From the NCBI RefSeq assembly GCF_030643825.1, contig NZ_CP101717.1, positions 1,302,001 through 1,366,000 of the forward strand: DNA of 64,000 bases, in the 5' to 3' direction. Made by a program: the position numbers and the translations under genes. This document shows, one piece after another, positions 51,230 through 62,341 of the stretch. The stretch's first letter is position 1. Every line of letters begins with the position of its first letter. This DNA is from Salinispirillum sp. LH 10-3-1 (GTDB lineage Bacteria > Pseudomonadota > Gammaproteobacteria > Pseudomonadales > Natronospirillaceae). Under the pieces are notes generated by a model. It did no database searches and was not told the DNA's origin. It saw only the letters and a list, made by a program, of their open reading frames with translations.

Positions 51230-54200
51230 GGTTGCAACTCTTTGCTCAGTCGTTCCAAGACTTCTGTCACTACCGCGAAACGCTGTTCGGCGGTATCGGA
51301 AGCCAACGTGAAGTTCAGTCTATCACCTTGTTTCATTTGATACGTCATCGACATGGTTTGTACCAATTGTACGATGGTCATGGGGTTTACCTTGGTTTGT
51401 GCGGCAAATTCAACCTGGCCGCCGACCGAGCCAGCGGTGATTTTAGCAATTCCCATGTCTTCGAGCTTGTGTCGCAGTGCCGTAACCTTGAAAAGATTCT
51501 TTAAAGGCTCAGGCAGGAGTCCGAATCGATCAATCATTTCCACTTTTAGTTCATTGAGTGCCGCATCGTCATCGGCGCTGGCAATGCGTTTGTAGAGCGT
51601 CAGACGACTGTTAACGTCTGGGATATAGTCGTCGGGAATAAGCGTTGGGATGTTCAAGTTCACTTCGACATGATGCACATTGTCGAGGCTGACGTTTGGT
51701 ACCTTGCCCGATTTTAGCGACTTCACGGCTTGTTCGAGCATTTCCATATACAGGGTAAAGCCAATGGACTCGATATGGCCGCTTTGTTCCTCACCCAGGA
51801 GTTCTCCCGCCCCGCGAATCTCTAAGTCGTGGGTTGCCAGCATAAAGCCAGCGCCCAAATCTTGGGCTTCCGAGATGGCTTCCAAGCGTTTTTGTGCATC
51901 ACCGGTTAGGGCTTTCCAGGGCGGTGTCATCAGGTAAGCATAGGCCTGATGGTGGGAGCGACCGACCCGACCACGCAACTGATGCAATTGCGCCAAACCG
52001 AACTTGTCTGCCCGATCAATGATGATGGTGTTGGCCGACGGTACGTCGATGCCGGTTTCTATGATGGTGGTACACACCAGTACGTTGTAGCGCTTGTGAT
52101 AGAAGTCCGACATGACACGCTCAAGATCGCGCTCACGCATCTGTCCGTGACCAATGGTAACCCGCGCCTCTGGCACGTTAGTGGTGATTTCCTCGGCAAT
52201 GCGATCAATGTCTTTGACTTCATTGTGCAGGAAATACACCTGACCGCCGCGCAGCAGCTCACGATAAATGGCTTCTTTAATCTGTGCAGTATCGCGCTCG
52301 CGGACAAAGGTCTTTACCGACAGACGTCGTGCTGGTGGTGTGGCAATGATCGACAAGTCACGGATGTTCGACATCGCCATGTTCAGTGTGCGCGGTATCG
52401 GTGTGGCCGTCATGGCGAGAATGTCGACGTCCGCACGCAATGCTTTGATGCGTTCTTTTTGCTGCACGCCGAACCGGTGTTCCTCGTCAATGATCAACAA
52501 TCCGAGGTCTTTGAATTTGACGTCCTTTGACAAGAGTTTATGCGTGGCGATAACGATATCCACACGGCCCGATTCCAGACCTGCCAACACGGCATCGGTC
52601 TCTTTGCCCGTGCGAAAGCGCGACAGGCTTTCCACGCGAATGGGCCAGTCGGCAAAGCGATCGACGAAACTTTCATAGTGCTGTTGTGCGAGCAAGGTGG
52701 TGGGTACTAAAACGGCGACCTGTTTACCCGCGTGGGCGGCCAAGAAGGCCGCACGCATGGCCACTTCAGTTTTTCCAAAGCCGACATCACCACAGACCAG
52801 TCGGTCCATCGGCTGGGCGCGCATCATGTCTTGCAAGACGGCGTTAATGGCGACCGATTGGTCTTCTGTTTCTTCAAAGGGAAAGCTGGCGGCGAAGCGT
52901 CGATAGTCTTCATTCGGTGGTGGAAACGAGTACCCGGTTCTGGCCTCACGCTGTGCATAGATGTCCAGCAACTCGGCCGCGGTGTCGCGAATTTTTTCGG
53001 CGGCTTTGCGCTTGGCAACACTCCAGCGGTCGGTGCCGAGCTTGTGCACAGGAGCGTGGCTCTCTTCGCCTGCTGAGTAGCGACTGATCAAATGCAGGCT
53101 CGTCACAGGCACGTACAACTTGGCGTTGTCGGCGTATTCGAGCATAAGAAATTCATTAGACTGGCCATCGACCTGCAACGTCTCTAAGCCCAGATAGCGA
53201 CCGACACCGTGGTCGAGGTGAACCACCGGTTGGCCAGGCTTCAGTTCGGTCAGGTTGCGGATCAGTAGCTCTGCATTGCTGGCCTCTGAGCGCGCACGGC
53301 GCTGGGCCATGGTGACGGTCTGTTCGCCAAACAACTGACTTTCGCTGAGCAGGCGAAGGTTGGCGGCCGGAAATTCGATGCCTTTAGCCAGCGGTGCAAC
53401 GGTAATGCCAATGGTGGCGTCGCTGTCGATAAAGTCTGCAATGCGGTCAAAGACGGGTGCTTTTACCCGAATGCCCTGCAGTAGTTCCAGTATGCTTTCA
53501 CGGCGGCCCTGAGAGTCGGCACAAAATAAAACCCGGCGCGAGGTTTCCATCAACATGGCCTCTACGGCCTGCATGGGCTCCGCAGCGCGGTGATCCACTA
53601 AATAGTTTTCGGTCGGTACGAAGCCTAGGTCGAGCGCCCCTGCACCGTCCACTGTGTGTTGGGTCAGAGCGACTTGCGGGTAGTTTTTGAGCGCCGCAAA
53701 CGCTTCGTCAGCGCGCAAGTAAATCAGTTCGGGTGCAAGCACCGGACGGGTAACATCATGACGACGGTTTTCATAGCGCGCCTTGACGTCATTCAGAAAA
53801 TGCTCGGCTTCCGCGACCATGTCACCCACGGTAATCACCAGCGTGTTGCTGGGTAGATAGTCGAACAGGGTGCTCAGCTCTGGAAAGAACAGGGCTAAAT
53901 AGAATTCAATGCCCGCTGGTGTGAGCCCGTTAGACATATCTTGATACAGTGGGCAGCGCCGGGTATCGACATCAAACATTTCGCGGAAGGCCGCGCGAAA
54001 CTGTGCTATACCTGCTTCATCAAGCGGAAATTCTCGGCCGGGCAGCAATTCGAAGTGTTCAATGGGCTTGCGCGTGCGCTGCGACTCGGGATCGAACACC
54101 CGGATCGATTCAATTTCGTCGTCAAACAATTCCAGTCTAAGCGGGGCATCAGCCCCCATGGGAAAGACGTCGATGAGGCCGCCGCGCAGAGTGAATTCGC

Positions 54201-54675
54201 CGTGCTCAGCGACGGTACTGACAGATTGATAGCCAGCGTTCGTTAAGCGTAGGCGTAAAGCATCGAGATCCAAACGGTCGCCCACCGACACCATCAACGC
54301 TGTGCGTTGCACGTATTGGCTGGGTGGTAGTCGGTGCAAAGCACTGGCCAGAGTAGTGAAAATGGGCTGCGTTTGCCCCTGCTGTAGGCGATAGAGCGTT
54401 GAAATTCGGTCGGAGATGATGTCTTGATGCGGCGAAAAATTGTCGTATGGCAGCATCTCCCAGTCCGGCAGCCAATGGTTGTCTGCCGTGCCGAGCGGTA
54501 AAAACAGTTGTGATTCTTGCATTAGGCGCTGCAGCTCGCTGGCTTCGGTGCCTAATACCAGTACTTGGCCGGGGTGGCTGGCGATGATCTGCGCCAAAGC
54601 CCATGCATCGGCGCTCGCCGGGAGTGGGCCCCAGCGACGACGGTCACTGGCTTGGGTAGGCAAAGAGATGTGCAC
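51226..54675 (-). CDS. mfd: Transcription-repair coupling factor Mfd
   Basis: Removes RNA polymerase stalled at lesions and recruits UvrA. I place the start at the GTG at 54675 behind AGGA, giving 1149 residues (E. coli Mfd 1148); a longer frame adds 31 residues of arginine-rich non-family sequence. Order: UvrB-like N-terminal module (GGLIDVFPMGADAPLRLELFDDEIESIR), RNA polymerase interaction domain (LKPGQPVVHLDHGVGRYLGL), RecG-like motor with Walker A CGDVGFGKTEVAMRAAF, DEEHRFGVQQKE and MTATPIPRTL, then the TRG motif region and C-terminal domain. It ends overlapping csiV. Confidence 0.96.
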   Translation of the reverse strand: MHISLPTQASDRRRWGPLPASADAWALAQIIASHPGQVLVLGTEASELQRLMQESQLFLPLGTADNHWLPDWEMLPYDNFSPHQDIISDRISTLYRLQQGQTQPIFTTLASALHRLPPSQYVQRTALMVSVGDRLDLDALRLRLTNAGYQSVSTVAEHGEFTLRGGLIDVFPMGADAPLRLELFDDEIESIRVFDPESQRTRKPIEHFELLPGREFPLDEAGIAQFRAAFREMFDVDTRRCPLYQDMSNGLTPAGIEFYLALFFPELSTLFDYLPSNTLVITVGDMVAEAEHFLNDVKARYENRRHDVTRPVLAPELIYLRADEAFAALKNYPQVALTQHTVDGAGALDLGFVPTENYLVDHRAAEPMQAVEAMLMETSRRVLFCADSQGRRESILELLQGIRVKAPVFDRIADFIDSDATIGITVAPLAKGIEFPAANLRLLSESQLFGEQTVTMAQRRARSEASNAELLIRNLTELKPGQPVVHLDHGVGRYLGLETLQVDGQSNEFLMLEYADNAKLYVPVTSLHLISRYSAGEESHAPVHKLGTDRWSVAKRKAAEKIRDTAAELLDIYAQREARTGYSFPPPNEDYRRFAASFPFEETEDQSVAINAVLQDMMRAQPMDRLVCGDVGFGKTEVAMRAAFLAAHAGKQVAVLVPTTLLAQQHYESFVDRFADWPIRVESLSRFRTGKETDAVLAGLESGRVDIVIATHKLLSKDVKFKDLGLLIIDEEHRFGVQQKERIKALRADVDILAMTATPIPRTLNMAMSNIRDLSIIATPPARRLSVKTFVRERDTAQIKEAIYRELLRGGQVYFLHNEVKDIDRIAEEITTNVPEARVTIGHGQMRERDLERVMSDFYHKRYNVLVCTTIIETGIDVPSANTIIIDRADKFGLAQLHQLRGRVGRSHHQAYAYLMTPPWKALTGDAQKRLEAISEAQDLGAGFMLATHDLEIRGAGELLGEEQSGHIESIGFTLYMEMLEQAVKSLKSGKVPNVSLDNVHHVEVNLNIPTLIPDDYIPDVNSRLTLYKRIASADDDAALNELKVEMIDRFGLLPEPLKNLFKVTALRHKLEDMGIAKITAGSVGGQVEFAAQTKVNPMTIVQLVQTMSMTYQMKQGDRLNFTLASDTAEQRFAVVTEVLERLSKELQP

Positions 54676-55022
54676 GTAAAGAATCCTGTTTGACGAATTT
54701 CGAGTTGGCCTGATGCCTACGGCATTTAGCAAGCGGCGGATTCTAACAGGCGCGAGCCGGATGCGCACTAATTGGCGCGGCCTTAAGTGAGAATGAATCT
54801 CACCTGTAATGTTGGCCTAATTTAGCAGGGTCATCTGTAGCAAAAGGTGGCTCACACCATTATACTTACGCGCAATTTTCGGGTGGGAAATATTGTTGCT
54901 AACCTTGCTAGAAATGGTGGGGGTCAAGGCCGTATTGTTTCCTGAAACCAATCAGAATTTCCGGGATGGATCTGTCGTTGAATCCTTCCGGCACCGTTTT
55001 ACATTCACTAACGGGCATAACT
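54676..55022. other. mfd-nqrA divergent intergenic region
   Basis: 347 bases without a gene. It contains an inverted repeat GTGAGA (54787-54792) / TCTCAC (54798-54803) that might be an operator. No convincing promoter for nqrA was identified; an in-frame ATG at 54966 is not the likely nqrA start. Confidence 0.4.
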
Positions 55023-56360
55023 ATGATCACAATCAAAAAAGGCTTAGACCTTCCTATAACTGGTGATCCCACACAAACCCTCGAGCAAGGCAAGCCGGTG
55101 AAAACCGTTGCGCTCGTCGGGTACGATTACCCCGGTATGAAACCCACCATGCTAGTGAAAGAAGGTGACGTCGTAAAACTCGGCCAACCTGTATTCGCTG
55201 ACAAGAAGACAGAGGGTGTGACCTATACTGCACCCGCTGCTGGTGTGGTGAAGGCCATTAATCGTGGTAATCGTCGTGTATTCCAGTCATTGGTCATCGA
55301 GGTTAAAGGTGACGAGGCAGAACAGTTTGCACAGTACGATGCCGCTGCCTTAAATACGCTGACGCGTGAAAACATTGTTGATAACCTGCTGAAGAGTGGC
55401 CTGTGGACTGCTTTGCGCACCCGCCCTTTCAGCAAGGTGCCAGCCCCAGACGCGGTGCCAGCGGCGATTTTTGTCAGTGCGATGGATACTAATCCGCTGG
55501 CCGCTGATCCGACCGTAATTATTGCAGCTGAAGCCGAAGCCTTTAAGCAGGGTCTCACTATTTTGACCAAGCTGACCGAAGGCAAAACCTATCTGACGAA
55601 GAAGCCTGGGGCATCGGTTGATGTGCCTGAAGGCGTTACCGTTGCAGAGTTTGATGGTGTTCATCCTGCGGGTAATGTGGGTACTCACATCCATTTTCTG
55701 GAGCCGGTTTCGGCGAAGAAAACCGTATGGACGGTGGGCTATCAGGACGTTATTGCCATCGCTAAATTGTTCACCACGGGTAAGCTGAGTGTTGATCGTG
55801 TGGTTGCACTGGGTGGCCCTAAAGTCAAAACCCCTCGTTTGATCAAAACTGTTTTGGGTGCAAACCTGGCGGAGTTGACCGATGGCGAGTTGGCAGAAGG
55901 TGAGAATCGCCTGATTTCCGGCTCTGTTTGGGGTGGTCGGGCGACCTTCGCTGAAGTCGGCTTCTTAGGACGCTACCACAATCAAGTGAGTGTTTTGGAA
56001 GAAGGCCGTGAGCGCCTGATGTTCCATTACCTGCGTGCTGGGGTGAATCGTTTCTCTGTACTGAATATCTATGTGTCCAAGCTGTTGGGCGGTAAGAAGT
56101 TTGACTTCAATACCACCACGAATGGCTCTGAACGCGCCATGTTGCCGCTCGGTCAGTTCGAGAAAATCATGCCTTTGGATATTTTGCCAACCCAATTGCT
56201 GCGCGCATTGGCAGTGGGCGATCTGGATCAAGCCGAACAACTGGGTGCGTTAGAGCTGGATGAAGAAGATCTGGCGTTGTGTACCTTTGTGTGTGCTGGC
56301 AAATACGAATACGGCCCGATTCTGCGTGAGAACCTCACGCGAATAGAGCAGGAGGGTTAA
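55023..56360 (+). CDS. nqrA: Na+-NQR subunit A
   Basis: Peripheral subunit of the sodium-pumping NADH:quinone oxidoreductase, on the cytoplasmic face. 445 residues from the ATG at 55023, where the family start [14 protein letters not shown] falls; an upstream ATG adds 19 unrelated residues. Landmarks: [39 protein letters not shown] and [16 protein letters not shown]. NqrA takes part in quinone binding with NqrB. First gene of nqrABCDEF. Confidence 0.95.
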   Translation: MITIKKGLDLPITGDPTQTLEQGKPVKTVALVGYDYPGMKPTMLVKEGDVVKLGQPVFADKKTEGVTYTAPAAGVVKAINRGNRRVFQSLVIEVKGDEAEQFAQYDAAALNTLTRENIVDNLLKSGLWTALRTRPFSKVPAPDAVPAAIFVSAMDTNPLAADPTVIIAAEAEAFKQGLTILTKLTEGKTYLTKKPGASVDVPEGVTVAEFDGVHPAGNVGTHIHFLEPVSAKKTVWTVGYQDVIAIAKLFTTGKLSVDRVVALGGPKVKTPRLIKTVLGANLAELTDGELAEGENRLISGSVWGGRATFAEVGFLGRYHNQVSVLEEGRERLMFHYLRAGVNRFSVLNIYVSKLLGGKKFDFNTTTNGSERAMLPLGQFEKIMPLDILPTQLLRALAVGDLDQAEQLGALELDEEDLALCTFVCAGKYEYGPILRENLTRIEQEG

Positions 56361-56362
56361 GC

Positions 56363-57571
56363 ATGAAGGCTTTAAGAAATATGTTGGACAAAGTGGAGCA
56401 CCACTTTGAGCCAGGCGGTAAATTAAACAAGTTCTATGCGTTGTACGAAGCGGTTGATACGGCTTTGTACATGCCCAGTAAGGTAACCGCCACCACGGCA
56501 CACGTGCGCGACGGTATGGACTTGAAACGCATCATGATCACGGTGTGGTTGTGTACCTTCCCGGCCATGTTCTTCGGTATGTGGAACATTGGTTATCAGG
56601 CCAATACTGCGATTGCGGGTGGTTTGGAAATGTCTGCCGGCTGGCGCGACTATTTCATCAGCCTGTTGGCAGGCAATAATCCTGAGAGTATTTGGGATAA
56701 TTTCTGGTACGGCTTTTGGTATTTTGTGCCCGTGTATGCGGTGACCTTCTTGGTCGGTGGTTTCTGGGAAGTGGCGTTCGCTGCCGTGCGTAAGCACGAA
56801 GTGAATGAAGGCTTCTTTGTAACCTCGGTATTGTTTGCCTTGATATGCCCGCCAACCATCCCTCTGTGGCAGGTTGCTTTGGGTATTACTTTCGGCGTGG
56901 TCGTTGGTAAAGAAGTGTTCGGTGGTACCGGCAAGAACTTCTTGAACCCGGCCTTGACGGGTCGTGCTTTCTTGTACTTTGCTTACCCAGCCAGCATGTC
57001 GGGTAATGAAGTATGGACCGCCGTTGACGGCTACAGCGGTGCGACGCCGTTAAGCATGGCGCAAGAAGGTGGCGTGAACGAGATTCTGGCCAATAACATC
57101 ACTTGGTTTGATGCGTTCTTCGGCACGATTCAGGGTTCAATGGGCGAAACCTCGACCCTGCTGGTGTTGCTGGGTGGCGCTGTGTTGTTGGTGATGGGTA
57201 TCGCCAACTGGCGTATCGTCGCCGGTGTCATGATCGGCATGATTTTGATGTCGACCCTGTTCAACTTTATTGGTTCCGAAACCAATCCTTTGCTTGAACT
57301 GCCTTGGTACTGGCATTTGGTCATCGGTGGCTTCGCCTTCGGTATGATGTTTATGGCCACGGACCCCATTTCTGCGTCCATGACCAACGCCGGTAAATAC
57401 TGGTTTGGTGCCCTGATCGGGGTCATGACCGTGTTGATTCGCGTGGTTAACCCGGCTTTCCCGGAAGGCATCATGCTCGCCATTCTGTTCGCCAACCTAT
57501 TTGCACCGCTCATCGACTACTACGTCGTGAAAGGTAACATTAAGCGGAGGGCTGCTCGTGTCCAAGCGTAA
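56363..57571 (+). CDS. nqrB: Na+-NQR subunit B
   Basis: 402-residue membrane subunit with about ten helices, carrying covalent FMN and riboflavin and forming part of the sodium path. The flavinylation motif SGAT is at 225-228 (YSGATPLS), FMN expected on T228. [20 protein letters not shown] is conserved. It starts 2 bases after nqrA and overlaps nqrC by 14 bases. Confidence 0.96.
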   Translation: MKALRNMLDKVEHHFEPGGKLNKFYALYEAVDTALYMPSKVTATTAHVRDGMDLKRIMITVWLCTFPAMFFGMWNIGYQANTAIAGGLEMSAGWRDYFISLLAGNNPESIWDNFWYGFWYFVPVYAVTFLVGGFWEVAFAAVRKHEVNEGFFVTSVLFALICPPTIPLWQVALGITFGVVVGKEVFGGTGKNFLNPALTGRAFLYFAYPASMSGNEVWTAVDGYSGATPLSMAQEGGVNEILANNITWFDAFFGTIQGSMGETSTLLVLLGGAVLLVMGIANWRIVAGVMIGMILMSTLFNFIGSETNPLLELPWYWHLVIGGFAFGMMFMATDPISASMTNAGKYWFGALIGVMTVLIRVVNPAFPEGIMLAILFANLFAPLIDYYVVKGNIKRRAARVQA

Positions 57572-58340
57572 AGACTCTATTCAACACACCTTGCTGGTGG
57601 CCTTCCTGGTCTGCTTGGTGTGCGCTATCGTGGTATCGGCCGCAGCTGTATCGTTGCGCCCTATGCAGCAGCAAAACGTGGTCGAGGATATGAAACGTAA
57701 TATCCTGGCTGCAGCAGGTATGCTGGATACCGGTCGCTCTGTAGCAGAGCAATTTGAAATCATCGAGACACGCGTGATCGAGCTGGCCACGGGTCAGTTT
57801 GCTGATCACATCAACCCTGATGAGTTCGACCAGCGTAAAGCAGCGCAAGATCCTGAATTGTCACGTCGTCTGACACCAGATGCCGACATGGCGGGTATTC
57901 GTCGCTTGGAAGACTATTCCTTGGTTTACATCGTGCGCGGTGCTGATGACGGTATTGAAACGCTGATTTTACCAGTGCGTGGCTATGGTCTGTGGTCGAC
58001 CATGTACGGTTTCTTGGCGCTCGAAGGTGATCTTAATACCGTGACCGGTTTGGGTTTCTACGAGCACGCTGAAACACCGGGCCTGGGTGGTGAGATTGAT
58101 AACCCACGCTGGCAGCAGCAGTGGATCGGCCGCAAGGTCTTTGATGCCAACGACGATCTCGCTTTGAGTGTGCGTCGCGGTCAGGCAGAGCGGTCAAACG
58201 ACTTTGAGCGTGACCACTACATCGATGGGCTGTCTGGCGCAACACTGACCAGTCGTGGTGTAGACGGTATGATCCGTTTCTGGCTGGGCCGTGATGGTTT
58301 CCGACCATTCCTTGATAATCTGCAAGCAGGGGAGGCTTAA
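57558..58340 (+). CDS. nqrC: Na+-NQR subunit C
   Basis: 260 residues: one N-terminal helix (about 10-32) and a periplasmic FMN domain with SGATLTS at 226-232, FMN expected on T229, attached by the ApbE encoded downstream. [14 protein letters not shown] and ETPGLGGEI are family segments. Confidence 0.95.
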   Translation: MSKRKDSIQHTLLVAFLVCLVCAIVVSAAAVSLRPMQQQNVVEDMKRNILAAAGMLDTGRSVAEQFEIIETRVIELATGQFADHINPDEFDQRKAAQDPELSRRLTPDADMAGIRRLEDYSLVYIVRGADDGIETLILPVRGYGLWSTMYGFLALEGDLNTVTGLGFYEHAETPGLGGEIDNPRWQQQWIGRKVFDANDDLALSVRRGQAERSNDFERDHYIDGLSGATLTSRGVDGMIRFWLGRDGFRPFLDNLQAGEA

Positions 58341-58342
58341 TC

Positions 58343-59005
58343 ATGTCACCTAAAGCAAAAAAGGCGTTGTTGAACCCGTTGTTCAACGAAAACCCCATCG
58401 GCTTGCAGATGCTGGGCATCTGTTCTGCCTTGGCGGTAACGACCAGCATGAATGTGGCCTTGGTTATGTGTATCGCACTGACCACAGTGTGTGCGTTTTC
58501 CAACCTGTTTATTGCGGTCATCCGCAGTCAGATACCTTCAAGTATCCGTATCATCGTGCAGATGACCATCATTGCCTCCTTGGTTATCGTGGTAGACCAG
58601 ATCCTGAAAGCCGTGGCTTATGATATTTCTAAGCAATTGTCGGTGTTCGTGGGTTTGATCATCACCAACTGTATCGTTATGGGTCGGGCGGAAGCCTACG
58701 CCATGCAAAACCCTCCGGGTTTGGCGTTCCTTGACGGTATCGGCAATGGCTTAGGCTATTCCGTGGTTTTGATCCTGGTGGCGTTTTTCCGCGAATTGTT
58801 CGGTGCCGGAAAATTGTTTGGTCTGGAAGTCCTGCCGTTAGCCTCTGAAGGCGGCTGGTACGTGGCAAACGGTATGATGCTGTTGCCGCCGAGCGCGTTC
58901 TTTATCATTGGTTTCTTAATTTGGGTGCTGCGTGAGTGGAAGTCAGATCAAGTTGAAGAGTCTGAGTTCAAGATCAAGCCCAACATGAACAAGGAGGCCC
59001 TGTAA
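58343..59005 (+). CDS. nqrD: Na+-NQR subunit D
   Basis: 220-residue membrane subunit with six helices; with NqrE it forms a symmetric pair holding an intramembrane iron centre. Conserved: [20 protein letters not shown] and [18 protein letters not shown], whose cysteine is in the iron-ligand region. Ribosome site GGGGAGG. Confidence 0.95.
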   Translation: MSPKAKKALLNPLFNENPIGLQMLGICSALAVTTSMNVALVMCIALTTVCAFSNLFIAVIRSQIPSSIRIIVQMTIIASLVIVVDQILKAVAYDISKQLSVFVGLIITNCIVMGRAEAYAMQNPPGLAFLDGIGNGLGYSVVLILVAFFRELFGAGKLFGLEVLPLASEGGWYVANGMMLLPPSAFFIIGFLIWVLREWKSDQVEESEFKIKPNMNKEAL

Positions 59006-59006
59006 C

Positions 59007-59621
59007 ATGGAAGCCTTAATCAGTCTGTTTATCAAAGCCATATTCGTTGAGAACATGGCACTGGCCTTCTTCTTGGGCATGTGTACGTTCATCGCTATCT
59101 CTAAGAAGGTAGATGCTGCTATTGGCTTGGGTATTGCCGTTATCGTTGTTCAGTTGATCACTGTACCAGTGAACAACCTGATCTTTAACGGTGTGTTGCG
59201 TGAGGGCGCATTGGCGTGGATCAGTCCTGATCTGGCCAGTGTTGACCTGAGCTTCCTGGGTTACCTGACGTACATCGGCGTTATCGCGGCCATCGTACAG
59301 ATCATCGAGATGTTCCTCGATAAGTACGTACCGGCGTTGTACAACGCGCTGGGTGTGTTCTTGCCGTTGATTACCGTGAACTGTGCCATCTTGGGTGCAT
59401 CATTGTTCATGGTTGAGCGCGACTACAGCTTCTCTGAGTCTGTGGTGTATGGTGTGGGTGCTGGTGTGGGCTGGGCTTTAGCCATTGCTGCATTGGCCGG
59501 TATCCGCGAAAAGATGAAGTACAGTGACGTACCAAAGGGTCTGCGTGGTTTGGGTATTACCTTTATCACGGTAGGTCTGATGTCTCTGGGCTTTATGTCA
59601 TTCTCTGGCGTACAGCTGTAA
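59007..59621 (+). CDS. nqrE: Na+-NQR subunit E
   Basis: 204-residue membrane subunit, partner of NqrD. Conserved: [20 protein letters not shown] near the N-terminus and [15 protein letters not shown], with the two cysteines expected at the intramembrane iron site. AAGGAGG precedes the ATG; one base from the nqrD stop. Confidence 0.95.
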   Translation: MEALISLFIKAIFVENMALAFFLGMCTFIAISKKVDAAIGLGIAVIVVQLITVPVNNLIFNGVLREGALAWISPDLASVDLSFLGYLTYIGVIAAIVQIIEMFLDKYVPALYNALGVFLPLITVNCAILGASLFMVERDYSFSESVVYGVGAGVGWALAIAALAGIREKMKYSDVPKGLRGLGITFITVGLMSLGFMSFSGVQL

Positions 59622-59636
59622 ATAGGGAGCAACATA

Positions 59637-60863
59637 ATGGCTTTAGAAATTATTCTGGGCGTCGCCGTCTTCATCATTGCCGTACTGCTGTTGGTCGGTG
59701 TGATTTTGGGTGCGCGTTCGCAGCTGGTTAATTCTGGCGAAGTAAGCATCGAGATCAACGAAGATCACGACAAAGCAATCACCACCGAAGCGGGCGGCAA
59801 GCTGCTCAACACGTTGGCGGAGAACGGGATTTTCCTGAGTTCTGCCTGTGGTGGTGGTGGTTCATGCGCACAGTGCCGCTGCATCGTTATGGAAGGTGGT
59901 GGTGAAGCCCTGCCTACCGAGGCTTCAGCCTTCACCAAAGGTGAGTTGAAAGCGGGCTGGCGTCTGGCGTGTCAGGTGCCGGTTAAGCAAAACATGAAGA
60001 TCGAGGTTGAACCTGAGTTCTTCGGTGTTAAGCGTTGGGAATGCGACGTTGTCTCTAACCCGAACGTGGCGACCTTCATCAAGGAACTGACACTGAAATT
60101 GCCAGAAGGCGAGAACGTTGACTTCCGTGCCGGTGGTTACGTGCAGCTGGAAGCGCCGCCGCATACGGTGAAATACTCTGATTTTGATATCGAAGAAGAG
60201 TACCGTGGCGACTGGGACAAGTTCGGCGTCTTCAAATACGTGTCTAAAGTGGATGAGACGGTTATCCGTGCTTATTCAATGGCGAACTACCCGGAAGAGC
60301 GTGGATTGGTGAAATTCAATATTCGTATTGCATCACCACCGCCGGGCACAGACTTCCCGCCAGGGCAGATGTCTTCTTATGTGTTTAGCCTGAAGCCGGG
60401 CGATAAGATGGCCATCTACGGGCCTTTTGGTGAGTTCTTCGCGAAAGACACCGACGCTGAAATGGTGTTCATTGGCGGTGGTGCTGGTATGGCGCCTATG
60501 CGTTCGCACATCTTTGACCAGCTGCTGCGCTTGAAGTCTAAGCGTAAGATTTCTTTCTGGTACGGTGCGCGTTCTTTGCGTGAAGCATTCTACGTCGAGG
60601 AATTCGACAAGCTGGCCGCCGAGAATGAGAACTTTGAGTGGCATTTGGCGTTGAGTGATGCCTTGCCTGAAGATAATTGGACAGGCAAGACGGGCTTTAT
60701 CCATAACGTATTGTACGAAAACTACCTGCGTGATCATGAAGCGCCGGAAGACGTTGAGTACTATATGTGTGGTCCGCCAATGATGAACGCCGCCTGTATC
60801 AAGATGTTGAAAGACTTGGGTGTGGAAGACGACAACATCCTGCTTGACGACTTTGGCGGTTAA
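59637..60863 (+). CDS. nqrF: Na+-NQR subunit F, NADH-oxidising
   Basis: 408-residue entry point for NADH electrons. One N-terminal helix, a plant-type 2Fe-2S domain with C71, C77, C80 and C112 ([14 protein letters not shown]), an FAD domain with [11 protein letters not shown], and a NADH domain with [12 protein letters not shown] and MCGPPMMN. All ligands are present. A terminator follows 48 bases after the stop. Confidence 0.96.
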   Translation: MALEIILGVAVFIIAVLLLVGVILGARSQLVNSGEVSIEINEDHDKAITTEAGGKLLNTLAENGIFLSSACGGGGSCAQCRCIVMEGGGEALPTEASAFTKGELKAGWRLACQVPVKQNMKIEVEPEFFGVKRWECDVVSNPNVATFIKELTLKLPEGENVDFRAGGYVQLEAPPHTVKYSDFDIEEEYRGDWDKFGVFKYVSKVDETVIRAYSMANYPEERGLVKFNIRIASPPPGTDFPPGQMSSYVFSLKPGDKMAIYGPFGEFFAKDTDAEMVFIGGGAGMAPMRSHIFDQLLRLKSKRKISFWYGARSLREAFYVEEFDKLAAENENFEWHLALSDALPEDNWTGKTGFIHNVLYENYLRDHEAPEDVEYYMCGPPMMNAACIKMLKDLGVEDDNILLDDFGG

Positions 60864-60910
60864 TTAATTAGCGCCGCACTCGTGGCTACATACCGTAGCC
60901 AACGTATATA

Positions 60911-60947
60911 GCCCGCCTCGGCAGCCATCTGCTGCGGTGGGTTTTTT
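60911..60947 (+). terminator. Terminator between nqrF and apbE
   Basis: Stem CCCGCC (60912-60917) with GGTGGG (60936-60941) enclosing GCAG/CTGC (60921-60924, 60929-60932), then six T. It could separate nqrABCDEF from apbE-nqrM or attenuate read-through. Confidence 0.75.
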
Positions 60948-60973
60948 CATTTTCATTGGAGCAACCGATTTAC

Positions 60974-62002
60974 ATGCGCCAATACCTATTTGTTCCACTG
61001 CTGCTGATTGCACTGACGGTGCTCGTCGGTTGTGATCGCGGGACTATTACGGAACCCGTTCGCTTGTCCGGCAGCACCATGGGAACGTCGTACTCCGTTA
61101 TTGTATATGCACCTGCCAGTGAAAGATTACGTATCGAAATTGGTGTGCAGCGTCAGTTGGCGCGGGTGGTTGATACCATGTCAACCTATGAACCAAGGTC
61201 AGATATATCCTTGTTTAACCAGGCGCCGGTAGATACTTGGGTTTCCGTATCAGCCGATGTCGCGACGGTCGTGGCTGCTGCCTTGGATGTTGCTGAAAAA
61301 TCACGCGGAGCCTTCGAGCCGACTATTTTGCCGCTGGTGAATATCTGGGGTTTTGGTCCACTGGATCGGCCGGAAGAAGTGCCGACTGAAGTCGAATTGG
61401 CACAAGCCATGGATTTGTTAGGCTGGGAGGCCGTCGAAGTACGCATGGACCCGCCAGCGTTGCGCAAGACCGCGCCGCGCGAGCTGGATCTGTCAGCTAT
61501 CGCTAAAGGTTACGGCGCCGATGTGGTCGCGGAATATTTGCGTTCATTAGGTTATAATAGTTTTCTCGTCGAGCTCGGCGGGGATATGCGTATCTCGGGT
61601 GCTAAGCCTGATGGTTCGCCGTGGCGCGTAGGTATCGAAACGCCGGAAGAGGGCATAGCGCGCAGTGCCTACCGTGTGCTTGAGTTTTTTGATGATGCGG
61701 CGCTGGTAACCAGCGGTGATTATCGTAACTATTTCGAAGTCGATGGGGTGCGTTACTCTCACACCATTGATCCACGTACCGGTTATCCGGTGAGACACAA
61801 CATGGTGTCAGTGTCAGTGATGGCAGAGAATGCCATGTTGGCGGATGCATGGGCAACGGCCTTGGTGTCTGTAGGGCCTGAACAGGCTCGTGTGCTCGCT
61901 GATACATATGGCCTATCGATCTATTTGATCGAGCGGGTCGCTGGCGAGTTTGTCGAATACATGACAGGTGAGTTCACGCGTTTAATGAGCGCAGGAGAAT
62001 AG
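60974..62002 (+). CDS. apbE: FAD:protein FMN transferase ApbE
   Basis: Lipoprotein that attaches FMN from FAD to the threonines of NqrB and NqrC. 342 residues from the ATG at 60974; signal MRQYLFVPLLLIALTVLVGC with lipobox LVGC. Landmarks: GSTMGTSYSV, LDLSAIAKGYGADVVAEYL, FLVELGGDMRISG and the metal-site TIDPRTGYPV. A TTG 18 bases earlier lacks a ribosome site. Placement after nqrF fits its role. Confidence 0.95.
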   Translation: MRQYLFVPLLLIALTVLVGCDRGTITEPVRLSGSTMGTSYSVIVYAPASERLRIEIGVQRQLARVVDTMSTYEPRSDISLFNQAPVDTWVSVSADVATVVAAALDVAEKSRGAFEPTILPLVNIWGFGPLDRPEEVPTEVELAQAMDLLGWEAVEVRMDPPALRKTAPRELDLSAIAKGYGADVVAEYLRSLGYNSFLVELGGDMRISGAKPDGSPWRVGIETPEEGIARSAYRVLEFFDDAALVTSGDYRNYFEVDGVRYSHTIDPRTGYPVRHNMVSVSVMAENAMLADAWATALVSVGPEQARVLADTYGLSIYLIERVAGEFVEYMTGEFTRLMSAGE

Positions 62003-62006
62003 AAGT

Positions 62007-62231
62007 ATGACACTGTTTATAACCGTTTTCGTTTTTATGCTGTTGGTGGTAATGGCCATGGCAGTGGGTGTGATCTTTGGACGTAAGCCTATTGCGGGTA
62101 GTTGCGGTGGCTTGGCGGCTGTCGGTATTGAGGGCAAGTGCGAGATCTGTGGCGGCGACCCGGAGAAATGTGACGCTGACGACGAAATAAAGGGCGCACA
62201 GAGCGAGTTTTACGACGCGACCAAAAAATAG
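62007..62231 (+). CDS. nqrM: Na+-NQR maturation protein NqrM
   Basis: 74-residue membrane protein: one helix (about 4-24), then GRKPIAGSCGGLAAVG and CEICGGDPEKC, giving four cysteines as in NqrM, which is needed to install iron in the NqrDE site. It begins 4 bases after apbE. Confidence 0.93.
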   Translation: MTLFITVFVFMLLVVMAMAVGVIFGRKPIAGSCGGLAAVGIEGKCEICGGDPEKCDADDEIKGAQSEFYDATKK

Positions 62232-62287
62232 GTTAAGAGCGCGTAGAGAGTATCGCGGATACGGCGCAGTAAAAACAGGTGAGAGCT

Positions 62288-62310
62288 GTAGGGCGGGTAT
62301 TTATACCCGC
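62288..62310. repeat. Palindromic GTAGGG repeat before sthA
   Basis: GCGGGTAT (62293-62300) and ATACCCGC (62303-62310) form a perfect 8-bp stem with a 2-base loop. Together with the leading GTAGG it matches 5088-5110 at 19 of 23 positions. Confidence 0.6.
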
Positions 62311-62341
62311 AAACTTCCCACCTAAATAATTCGAGGATTTT

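Noticed and set aside
54787-54803. Inverted repeat GTGAGA/TCTCAC as a Fur or other metal operator before nqr
   Set aside because: It does not fit a Fur box and no promoter could be placed next to it.
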